A DNA stretch of 5,068 bases from FEN-1297 sp046704565. GTDB lineage: Bacteria; Bacteroidota; Ignavibacteria; Ignavibacteriales; Ignavibacteriaceae. A program made the position numbers and the translations under genes. The stretch lies in assembly GCA_046704565.1 (NCBI GenBank), contig JBJKRP010000169.1, positions 1-5,068 on the forward strand, read 5' to 3'. Of this stretch, positions 1 through 5,068 are shown one piece after another (position 1 is the first letter of the stretch; each line of letters starts with the position of its first letter). The notes under the pieces were generated by a model that did not search any database, was not told where the DNA came from, and saw only the letters and a list, made by a program, of their open reading frames with translations.

Positions 1-1
1 T

Positions 2-28
2 ACTCCGCCCGAACCGCCTGCACAGTAA
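2..28 (+). CDS. Possible 3' end of an upstream gene (partial)
   Basis: The frame starting at base 2 reads TPPEPPAQ and then stops at 26-28 (taa). A short Pro/Glu-rich tail is a plausible protein C-terminus, and the palindromic repeat starting at 34 would then sit just after a stop codon, which is where such repeats usually lie. Only eight codons are visible, so no function can be given. The frame starting at base 1 is also open, up to a stop at 160-162, but most of it runs through the repeat, so I think it less likely to be real. Confidence 0.3.
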   Translation, partial: TPPEPPAQ

Positions 29-33
29 GCGAG

Positions 34-108
34 GCTGCCGGTCATCTCGATACGTCCCGATTTTCATCGGGACACCTGCCTTCGGCAGGCAGGCTCGATG
101 ACCGCAGC
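34..108. repeat. Nested palindromic repeat (REP-like, cloverleaf fold)
   Basis: An outer stem pairs 34-45 with 98-108, with one bulged base, and can be extended inward by 48-50 pairing with 95-97. It encloses two hairpins side by side. The first is a perfect 8-bp stem, 54-61 with 66-73 (gtcccgat/atcgggac), with a 4-base loop. The second is a 6-bp stem, 75-80 with 84-89 (cctgcc/ggcagg), with a 3-base loop, followed by a partial copy of its right arm. The element is far more GC-rich than its surroundings. This looks like a dispersed extragenic palindrome of the REP/BIME kind, and I recall closely similar strings from Ignavibacteria genomes, but only one copy lies in this window, so dispersal is inferred. 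It may also act in RNA as a stable 3' structure for the upstream gene. Confidence 0.7.
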
Positions 109-116
109 GGGATAAA

Positions 117-133
117 CCGGTTAGCGGTAACGG
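117..133. repeat. Small hairpin next to the palindromic repeat
   Basis: ccggtta at 117-123 pairs with taacgg at 128-133, with one bulged G and a gcgg loop. An 8-bp perfect palindrome, aaccggtt, lies at 115-122. In addition, ggcagc at 139-144 is complementary to gctgcc at 34-39, the left foot of the repeat, so two alternative pairings of that foot are possible. These are short matches and may be chance. Confidence 0.3.
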
Positions 134-179
134 CATTAGGCAGCTTATCAAATAAATCATGAAGTTTGTTGAGATAAAA

Positions 180-186
180 AAAGGAG
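180..186 (+). promoter_or_regulatory. Ribosome binding site of the 196-1296 gene
   Basis: aaaggag lies 9 bases before ATG at 196 and 6 bases before an in-frame TTG at 193. It is a strong Shine-Dalgarno match. Its distance and the better start codon favour ATG 196. No convincing promoter hexamers were found between the repeat and this site. Confidence 0.7.
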
Positions 187-195
187 AAAATATTG

Positions 196-1296
196 ATGTC
201 AAAAATTTCTGAAAAAAATGAATTTATAGAGTCATCTGTAATTATAAAATCTGATGAAGATTTCATATTACCAATAATACTTGCTTTGGATCCAATGAAG
301 CATTTAATCGTGATAAGTGTGGATGGAAGTTCCGAATATGAAATGCTGGAGCCGCAAATTTTTGATGATAAATTAAATGGTAAGGGGATGAGAGTCCTTC
401 GATATAGAAAAGACAAAAAGGTAGATGTTTACTGGCAACGCGGTGTAAAGGTAGACCCAACAAAACTTTCACTTGGAGATGGAATAGGAGATTTTGAAGA
501 AACGGAATTCTTCCAATCTATTTTTGAAATATCAAGCAAAAGAGTTTTTTTGGATGTTAGCTTTATGGATAAGCAAAAAAGAAATGTAAACATTCGAATT
601 GATGAGCAGCCTTCCAGCAGAAAAAGGATGTCATTTTTAGCCCCGGTCGGAAATGATATAAAGCTTCCAAAGCAGTTCTTTTTAGTATATATGTTGGATT
701 TTGACTTCCTATTAAGGAAAGGGACAAAAATTGATATTTCTATCGGAGAAAACAAGCTCTCTCCTTCTATTTTTCCTTTGCCAAGAAATTATAAGAAAGT
801 TTACTTCAGCCGGTATTCCGGAAGACCGGCAATAGCCAATCTTAATTCTTCACTTAAAAAGCCAATAGTTGTAAAAAATAACCTTTCAGGTACAGTTGAA
901 GTTGAAGGAATGAATATTGAGTTTGATCATAATGGAAGAATTTCCCGATTATTCATTAAGGAGGATCAAATTATTTATGAAATTCTTTTTTATTCCGGAT
1001 TTCCTAATATGCTTGATCTTAGTGATTCAGAAATAAATAAAGGAGAATGGGGTTTTAATATTGCCGGGACTAAACTAACCGGTGGTTCTTACAGACTAAT
1101 ACGAAATAAGAAAATAGTCAATTTTCAACTTGATGTTTCAAAAAGCTGGAAACCTATAGATTTGCCGTTAAGTTTTAGAATCTTTACAAAACTAAATGGT
1201 TCCTTTAGAAACTGGACATCAACGTATGTTTGGGAAAGTTTTATTGATCTTGAAAATATGGCAATCTCCGGAAGTTGGAAACGAAAGAAAAAATAA
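196..1296 (+). CDS. Hypothetical protein, AT-rich gene, 366 aa
   Basis: I do not recognise this family. The frame is open from ATG 196 to TAA 1294-1296 and gives 366 residues with no N-terminal signal peptide and no membrane segment, so a cytosolic protein is likely. The sequence is rich in alternating hydrophobic and charged residues, suggesting mostly beta-strand structure. The N-terminus is acidic (SDEDF about residue 20) and the last five residues are basic (KRKKK). Possible landmarks are an aromatic, Lys-rich stretch around residues 190-205 (FPLPRNYKKVYFSRYSG), a GTKLTGGSYRLIR stretch around 290-302 and a Trp-rich C-terminus. The GTKLTGGSYRLIR piece faintly resembles the LigD phosphoesterase pattern, but I see no catalytic residues to back this. 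Sampled 60-base lines are about 27-32% G+C, against about 43-50% in the phospholipase gene and 45% in one sampled line of the propeller gene, which suggests a different origin. It stands alone, converging on the phospholipase gene. Confidence 0.85.
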   Translation: MSKISEKNEFIESSVIIKSDEDFILPIILALDPMKHLIVISVDGSSEYEMLEPQIFDDKLNGKGMRVLRYRKDKKVDVYWQRGVKVDPTKLSLGDGIGDFEETEFFQSIFEISSKRVFLDVSFMDKQKRNVNIRIDEQPSSRKRMSFLAPVGNDIKLPKQFFLVYMLDFDFLLRKGTKIDISIGENKLSPSIFPLPRNYKKVYFSRYSGRPAIANLNSSLKKPIVVKNNLSGTVEVEGMNIEFDHNGRISRLFIKEDQIIYEILFYSGFPNMLDLSDSEINKGEWGFNIAGTKLTGGSYRLIRNKKIVNFQLDVSKSWKPIDLPLSFRIFTKLNGSFRNWTSTYVWESFIDLENMAISGSWKRKKK

Positions 1297-1418
1297 ATAT
1301 TGTTCTTATCAGAAGGACTGCCTTACTTCTTTAATAAGTAAAAAGTCAACAGCACTGAAAAAATATTTCTTGATACGTTGATGCACAAAGTGCTAAACCG
1401 AAGGCTAATAGATTTTAT

Positions 1419-2327
1419 CTACTTAAATTTTCTCAAATATCTTCTCAGCTTAAGTGAATAAGAACCGGCGCTTAAAAGCCGTTTTATTCTATCAAGATTT
1501 TCTTTAGCAGCCGTCTCACCGAGCTCAATAATTTCCTTAGCCCTGTCGAAATCAGCCCAGGATAGTTCCTTTACCTGCGGACTTATAACCAGATCGGCTT
1601 CAGTCAGACGTATCTTTGAAAGCTGATACGACGTTACGTCTTCCGTTCTGTAGAGGACATCGAGAATGTTGTTTACCGGCTTACTAATCTTAAGGCTCTT
1701 GGTTACGTCCACGGCAAGCACTCTATCGGCGCCGATCTCTTTTACTTTTCTTGCAGGCACGCTTTCGGAAGCGCTTCCGTCAACGAGTAGATAATCGCCG
1801 ATGCCTACGGGAGGAAATACACCCGGTATTGCAGAGCTTGCCTTAATTATCATGCGCAGGCTTCCGCTGGTAAAATTTATTTCTTCTCCCGAAATTAAAT
1901 CGGTGGCAACGGCTGAGAAAGGAATCTTCAGGTTTTCAACCGGGATATCGGGGATTGCATTGTAGATATCATCTGCTGCGCCGGAATCAAAGTAGGATAA
2001 TCTTCCGAAGGCACTGATTGCGTGGATTCTTGTCTTAATGTATTCACCGAGCTTCTCCAGCGAGCTTTTATTTATGCTTTGCATGTTATCGCTTAATGAT
2101 TCAATATCGAGCCTTGCGAATTCCGGGTTCTTCATCGCATCCAAGATAAACTCCTCAACCTGCAGCGCATTTTCAAAATAGGCATAGAGCCCCCCGATAA
2201 TAGCTCCCATGCTGCACCCGGTAATTGCAGATATTTTGATAGCGTATTCGTCAAGCGCTTTGAGTACGCCTATATGGGCTAAGCCTCTCGCACCGCCGCC
2301 GCCTAATACTAATCCCAGCTTTGCCAT
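1419..2327 (-). CDS. Patatin-like phospholipase family protein (RssA/NTE-type)
   Basis: This is a predicted serine lipid acyl hydrolase using a Ser-Asp dyad. All family marks are visible in the 302 residues: the oxyanion-hole glycine run GGGGARG at 9-15, the nucleophile elbow GCSMG at 37-41 with Ser39, the block ASSAIPGVFPPV at 163-174, and the catalytic-Asp motif at 183-185. That last motif reads DGS, where the family normally has DGG or DGA, and the usual Asn-rich stretch after it is SASESVPA here. The length fits stand-alone bacterial members such as E. coli RssA. There is no signal peptide or transmembrane segment, so it is probably cytosolic or membrane-associated; it lacks the Omp85-type barrel of PlpD-like proteins. 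The true substrate cannot be read from the sequence. The start ATG (2327-2325) follows an AT-only stretch with no Shine-Dalgarno, unlike the other genes here. Its stop faces that of the 196-1296 gene across 122 bases. Confidence 0.95.
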   Translation of the reverse strand: MAKLGLVLGGGGARGLAHIGVLKALDEYAIKISAITGCSMGAIIGGLYAYFENALQVEEFILDAMKNPEFARLDIESLSDNMQSINKSSLEKLGEYIKTRIHAISAFGRLSYFDSGAADDIYNAIPDIPVENLKIPFSAVATDLISGEEINFTSGSLRMIIKASSAIPGVFPPVGIGDYLLVDGSASESVPARKVKEIGADRVLAVDVTKSLKISKPVNNILDVLYRTEDVTSYQLSKIRLTEADLVISPQVKELSWADFDRAKEIIELGETAAKENLDRIKRLLSAGSYSLKLRRYLRKFK

Positions 2328-2332
2328 TATAT

Positions 2333-2362
2333 ATTACAAGATTAAAAATTTACTTGCCACAA
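2333..2362 (-). promoter_or_regulatory. Candidate promoter of the phospholipase gene (possibly leaderless)
   Basis: On the minus strand TTGTGG (2362-2357) and TGTAAT (2338-2333) stand 18 bases apart, fair matches to the -35 and -10 hexamers. The -10 ends only 5 bases before the ATG, so transcription would start at or next to the start codon, which would fit the missing Shine-Dalgarno. The region is so AT-rich that chance matches are easy. An alternative -10 (TATATT, 2380-2375) would give a normal leader but has no good -35. Confidence 0.25.
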
Positions 2363-2510
2363 TTTAGCATCTAAAATATAATAAAATTTAGACGCGGAAC
2401 ATCCGGCTCGCCGGCAAGATTACAATCATATACAGCAAGGCTGCTGCTATTCAGTCGCTGGTAGTAAGCAAAAAAGAATATAAATATTTTCCTAAACTTG
2501 TATAACCGTT

Positions 2511-2654
2511 ATGTTTTATAATGAATATCTTAATATGGTGCCAATGTTTTAGTCCGCGCTTGCGCAGGCAATTCAAGAAGCCGGTGTAGAGGAAACTAAT
2601 TCACAGGGGCTTTTTGATTTGCTAAGAATAAATAATTCCTTAAATTGTAAATAG
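2511..2654 (+). pseudogene. Possible gene remnant with one in-frame amber codon
   Basis: From ATG 2511 the frame reads 13 codons (beginning MFYNEYLNMVPMF), meets TAG at 2550-2552, then continues in the same frame for 33 more codons (including ALAQAIQEAGVEET and GLFDLLRINNSL) to TAG at 2652-2654. The second part has a helix-like, acidic and hydrophobic pattern and codon choice that look coding, which is why I list it. No Shine-Dalgarno is seen before the ATG, and I do not recognise the family. It could be a decayed fragment of a small regulatory or structural protein, or a chance open frame. Confidence 0.25.
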
Positions 2655-2715
2655 AAAAAGATTGATTAAGTAATTAAGCCGAATGCTTATAGTAAGATTA
2701 GGGTAATAGGTTGGT

Positions 2716-2720
2716 AAGGG
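2716..2720 (+). promoter_or_regulatory. Ribosome binding site deciding the GTG start at 2728
   Basis: aaggg lies 7 bases before GTG 2728. An in-frame TAG at 2722-2724 rules out any start further upstream, so this site and the GTG define the beginning of the small gene. Confidence 0.5.
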
Positions 2721-2727
2721 TTAGCCT

Positions 2728-2898
2728 GTGAAAGGAACATCTCAAATAGAAAGTTTTTTGTTAAAGCCGGTATATTGCGGTCTGGATGCAGTTCATCCAT
2801 TCTACATTATATTTCTATTAAGCGCTGTTTGTGCTTTTCTTTACTTAGTTCCTGCGCTATATAACAGACGCTATCTAAAAAGGCACTTAACGCTGTAA
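2728..2898 (+). CDS. Small single-span membrane protein, 56 aa
   Basis: GTG 2728 opens a 56-residue frame ending at TAA 2896-2898. The first third (KGTSQIESFLLKPVYCGLD) is mildly polar. Residues 25-45 (FYIIFLLSAVCAFLYLVPALY) form one strong hydrophobic segment, immediately followed by a basic tail NRRYLKRH. By the positive-inside rule the C-terminus should be cytoplasmic and the N-terminus outside. There are two Cys residues, at 17 and 35; Cys17 is not in a lipobox. I know no family for it. It lies 81 bases before the secreted propeller gene on the same strand with no terminator between, so the two could share a transcript. In favour of a real gene: a fair ribosome binding site, a clean membrane segment and correct charge bias. 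Against: a GTG start and no recognised homologue. It could also be the tail of a lost larger membrane protein. Confidence 0.5.
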   Translation: MKGTSQIESFLLKPVYCGLDAVHPFYIIFLLSAVCAFLYLVPALYNRRYLKRHLTL

Positions 2899-2940
2899 AC
2901 GACAAATTAAAATTTATACTTTAGATTTTTAAGAGCGTTA
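2888..2940. repeat. 7-bp inverted repeat around the putative promoter
   Basis: taacgct at 2888-2894 and agcgtta at 2934-2940 are exact inverted copies, 39 bases apart. They flank the candidate -10 hexamer at 2915-2920. The left arm overlaps the end of the small membrane-protein frame. This could be an operator or a chance match. Confidence 0.2.
2893..2920 (+). promoter_or_regulatory. Candidate promoter of the secreted propeller gene
   Basis: TATACT at 2915-2920 is a good -10 match. A weak -35 (CTGTAA, 2893-2898) lies 16 bases upstream. The same stretch also reads TACTTTAG, one base off the Bacteroidota -7 consensus TAnnTTTG, but without a TTG at the right distance. A start near 2927 would give a leader of about 50 bases, ending in a strong aaaggag site (2964-2970) 9 bases before ATG 2980. 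Confidence 0.3.
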
Positions 2941-2979
2941 CGGAATAAGTTAATTTAATTTTAAAAGGAGTGAAAGACG

Positions 2980-5061
2980 ATGAAGTTCTTTAATTTATGT
3001 TTTATCCTTTCAGTTATTGTAATAACCGGAATATCAATGAATGAAGCTGACGGTCAATGGACCCGAATGAGCGGACCTTACGGTTATCAATATGGAAGCA
3101 TTACCGCAGGTAATTCAAATATTTTAGCCGCCAACAGTATGTCGGGAGGCGTTTACCGTTCAACGGACGGCGGAATGCATTGGGTTGAAGCAGATAAAGG
3201 AATTTGGGTAAATGAAATTTATTGTATGGGCTACTACAAACAGAATTTCTTTGCAAGCAACCGGGAAGGGAACAATAATCTTCTTTTCATCTCAACTGAT
3301 AACGGTAATAACTGGTCGCAGGTAAATACAATTACTCCTTCGGAAGGAATAACCTGTTTTGCAGGGAATGATTCCGTGTTCTTTGCCGGTACTTACTCTG
3401 AGGAAGTGTATACTTCAAGAGATGCGGGATTAACCTGGACAAAACCTAAAAATAACGGATTACTCCACCCGGTATTAACACTTGTAGCATCGGGTCAAAA
3501 TATTTTTGCGGGAACAGACGGCGGTGCGGTTTATAAATCAACCGATAACGGCGATAACTGGGTGCACTGCACTATTCCGAATTATAACACTTATGTTAAT
3601 TCTCTCTTTATGTACAACAATAAGCTATACATGCAATCGGGAGAAAATCTTTACAGCACTACCGATGAGGGCTTAACATGGAGCACGGTTACTACCAGCG
3701 CTCCGACGAATACAATCTTCATGGTGCCTGAAGGCTCTAAAATATACGCCGGGACATATACCGGCTTATATGTTTCTACCGATAATGGACAGACATGGGA
3801 CGGCGTGGGTTTATACAGTGCAATGATTGAATCATTAGTCTTCTATAACGGCAATTTAATTGCAGGGACACATAACGTAGGCATTTTTACATCGCAAGAC
3901 GACGGAGCTACCTGGCAGCAAACGGGCGCAGCAAATAATATGATGGTTCAGTCTTTAGCCGCTATCGGTTCAAACCTTGTCGTTGCAAATGGTTCTCAGG
4001 ACGGAGTTTTTTGTTCTACGGATAACGGAGAAACATATACAGGGTATAATAATCTTAATAACAGCTATGTAGTCTGTATGAAGACAAGGGGTTCAGTCAT
4101 TTATGCAGGAACCGGAAAAGAAAGTAACGGGGAGGGTGGAATATTTAAATCGACAGACTATGGCTTTAGCTGGAATAACCTTGGCTTAAAAGACATTATT
4201 GCAAATTGCATTAACTACAATTCATCTTATTTATTTGTCGGAACGCCTCAAGGAGTTTTCCGTACATCAAATGAAGGCGCAATATGGAGCCAGGTAAATA
4301 ACGGTATTCCGGCATCAATAAGTGCTATGGCGACGGATGATACTATCCTTTTTGCCGCTACAAACTCCGGCATGTATAAAACTTCGGATAATGGAACAAA
4401 CTGGACAACTTACGGATTGTACGATACTGTGGTAAGTTCGTTATTGAAATCCGGGAATATATTATTTGCCGGAAACGATCACGGGTTGTTTAAAAACAAT
4501 TTAATAGATACGGTTTGGACTCCGGCAGCATTTACAGATACAAGTATTGTTTTTCTTACGGGTAATAACAATATGATTTTTGCAGAAATTTATGCGGACA
4601 ACAAATTTGAGCTGTTCGCTTCTACAAATAACGGCACGACCCGGAATTCGGTAAATGCGGGTATGGATAATATAGCAGCATACGCCGCCGGAATGAATGA
4701 TACATATATGTTTGTCGGCACCTGGGGAGAAGGAGTCTGGCGCCGCCCGTTATCCGAATTAGTTACAGGTATTGCCGGCAAACAAAATAATTTTCCATCG
4801 CAGTTTTACCTAAGTCAGAATTATCCGAACCCATTTAATCCATCCACTACCATTCAATATGAGCTGCCAAAAAGCTCAATGGTCGTGCTTAAAGTTTATG
4901 ATGTTCTGGGCAGAGAGGTCGAAACATTAGTAAACGAGAGGCAGAGCCCCGGGATACATTCGGTATATTTCAATGCGTCTGGACTTAACAGCGGCGTGTA
5001 TTTCTACAGGCTTGAAGCAGGACAATTCAGCTTAACTAAGAAGCTGATGCTGATAAAATAA
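2980..5061 (+). CDS. Secreted Asp-box beta-propeller protein with T9SS C-terminal sorting domain
   Basis: A 693-residue exported protein. Residues 1-25 are a signal peptide: Lys2, a hydrophobic core to about 19, then probable cleavage ADG/Q leaving an N-terminal Gln, common in Bacteroidota. Residues 27-590 are a tandem array of about 40-residue units, each with a strand like IFAGT, a strand like VYKS and an Asp-box (S/T-x-D-x-G-x-x-W). Good or near-good boxes start at 61, 105, 146, 187, 227, 266, 305, 346, 391, 429 and 468. Units at about 506 and 548 have decayed boxes, and a last unit near 578 has none. Fourteen units suggest two seven-bladed propellers. Such sortilin/BNR-like propellers usually bind ligands or glycans; no sialidase active site is evident, so enzymatic activity is not supported. 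Residues 607-693 are the type A T9SS domain (YPNPFNPST at 615-623, VYDVLGREV at 639-647, SGVYFYRL at 671-678), predicting export across the outer membrane and release or anchoring at the surface. The ATG follows a strong aaaggag. Confidence 0.95.
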   Translation: MKFFNLCFILSVIVITGISMNEADGQWTRMSGPYGYQYGSITAGNSNILAANSMSGGVYRSTDGGMHWVEADKGIWVNEIYCMGYYKQNFFASNREGNNNLLFISTDNGNNWSQVNTITPSEGITCFAGNDSVFFAGTYSEEVYTSRDAGLTWTKPKNNGLLHPVLTLVASGQNIFAGTDGGAVYKSTDNGDNWVHCTIPNYNTYVNSLFMYNNKLYMQSGENLYSTTDEGLTWSTVTTSAPTNTIFMVPEGSKIYAGTYTGLYVSTDNGQTWDGVGLYSAMIESLVFYNGNLIAGTHNVGIFTSQDDGATWQQTGAANNMMVQSLAAIGSNLVVANGSQDGVFCSTDNGETYTGYNNLNNSYVVCMKTRGSVIYAGTGKESNGEGGIFKSTDYGFSWNNLGLKDIIANCINYNSSYLFVGTPQGVFRTSNEGAIWSQVNNGIPASISAMATDDTILFAATNSGMYKTSDNGTNWTTYGLYDTVVSSLLKSGNILFAGNDHGLFKNNLIDTVWTPAAFTDTSIVFLTGNNNMIFAEIYADNKFELFASTNNGTTRNSVNAGMDNIAAYAAGMNDTYMFVGTWGEGVWRRPLSELVTGIAGKQNNFPSQFYLSQNYPNPFNPSTTIQYELPKSSMVVLKVYDVLGREVETLVNERQSPGIHSVYFNASGLNSGVYFYRLEAGQFSLTKKLMLIK
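4798..5058 (+). other. T9SS type A C-terminal sorting domain (Por_Secre_tail)
   Basis: This stretch codes for residues 607-693 of the propeller protein, the signal recognised by the PorU/PorV/PorQ/PorZ machinery of type IX secretion. The Asn-Pro-rich opening, the VLGREV turn, the SGVYFYRL strand and the terminal KKLMLIK are all present and intact. No T9SS machinery gene lies in the window, so the host is inferred to encode it elsewhere. Confidence 0.93.
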
Positions 5062-5068
5062 GACGAGG

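Larger units (their letters stand above)
2328..2727. other. 400-base stretch without an intact gene
   Basis: The first 60 bases (2328-2390) are very AT-rich and probably hold the phospholipase promoter. The next 90 (about 2391-2480) are clearly richer in G+C and stay open in several frames: plus 2392-2502 and minus 2508-2371, neither with a usual start codon. This patch holds two small hairpins, ccgg/ccgg at 2403-2414 and cagca/tgctg at 2433-2446. A reading frame with one internal amber codon follows at 2511-2654. The last 70 bases are AT-rich leader for the small gene at 2728, with a possible -10 TATAGT at 2688-2693. I found no tRNA-like or other known RNA structure. Confidence 0.5.

Noticed and set aside
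1..162. Plus-strand open frame from the window edge through the palindromic repeat
   Set aside because: Its translation is largely the repeat itself (rich in Ser, Arg, Gly, Asp) and is not protein-like elsewhere; a repeat behind a stop at 26-28 is simpler. It remains possible if the repeat was inserted in frame.
193..195. TTG as start of the 366-residue protein gene
   Set aside because: ATG follows directly at 196 in the same frame and has the better distance (9 bases) from the aaaggag site.
159..212. 17-codon frame overlapping the start of the 366-residue gene, as leader peptide or shifted N-terminus
   Set aside because: It has no ribosome site of its own, it contains the Shine-Dalgarno of the main gene, and no attenuator-like hairpins follow it.
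42..416. Minus-strand open frame over the repeat and the start of the AT-rich gene
   Set aside because: It is antisense to a well-supported gene with its own ribosome site, and its C-terminal part is a translation of the repeat.
429..755. Minus-strand open frame inside the AT-rich gene
   Set aside because: Antisense shadow without ribosome site or recognisable domain.
1323..1341. Hairpin ttactt/aagtaa between the convergent genes as a terminator
   Set aside because: The stem is only 6 bp of mostly A-T pairs and is not followed by a T-run on either strand.
2820..2872. agcgctgtt / aacagacgct imperfect inverted repeat as a terminator or RNA element
   Set aside because: It lies inside the small membrane-protein frame, is imperfect with a long loop, and has no T-run after it.
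3160..4410. Regularly spaced similar DNA segments (acngayaayggn-type) as a CRISPR or DNA repeat array
   Set aside because: They are the codons of protein Asp-boxes, about 120 bases apart and diverged at wobble positions, so the repeat is at the protein level.
4590..4781. Minus-strand open frame inside the propeller gene
   Set aside because: Antisense shadow of the repeat-rich coding sequence; no start signals.

Overview
The window most likely comes from an Ignavibacteria-type bacterium of the Bacteroidota/Chlorobi group. The main evidence is the C-terminal domain of the last gene, which opens with YPNPFNPST and ends in a short Lys-rich tail. It is the type IX secretion (T9SS) sorting domain in the form usual for that lineage. 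The GC-rich palindromic repeat near the left edge and the A-rich Shine-Dalgarno sites (aaaggag) agree with this. The assignment is inferred from these features only.

Layout: (1) Bases 1-28 hold what looks like the last codons of an upstream gene. A nested palindromic repeat that can fold like a cloverleaf follows at 34-108. (2) 196-1296 (+) encodes a 366-residue protein I do not recognise. It is clearly more AT-rich than the other genes and has no signal peptide or membrane segment. (3) 1419-2327 (-) encodes a patatin-like phospholipase of the RssA/NTE type, convergent with gene 2, with a 122-base gap that holds no convincing terminator. (4) 2328-2727 has no intact gene. It contains a GC-richer patch and a short reading frame broken by one amber codon, both possibly gene relics. 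(5) 2728-2898 (+) is a short gene starting with GTG, for a 56-residue single-span membrane protein. (6) 2980-5061 (+) encodes a 693-residue secreted protein with a signal peptide, a run of about 14 propeller-blade units (11 with good Asp-boxes) and the T9SS sorting domain. The window ends 7 bases after its stop.

The genes do not form an obvious pathway. The phospholipase reads away from the secreted protein, and the unknown protein stands alone behind the repeat. The only likely co-transcribed pair is the small membrane protein and the propeller protein: same strand, 81 bases apart, no terminator seen between them. A possible promoter lies in that gap, so they may equally be separate units. 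I found no RNA gene, CRISPR array, transposase or prophage gene. The points most worth a second look are the unrecognised AT-rich gene, the small membrane protein, the 14-unit propeller architecture with decayed last Asp-boxes, and the cloverleaf repeat.
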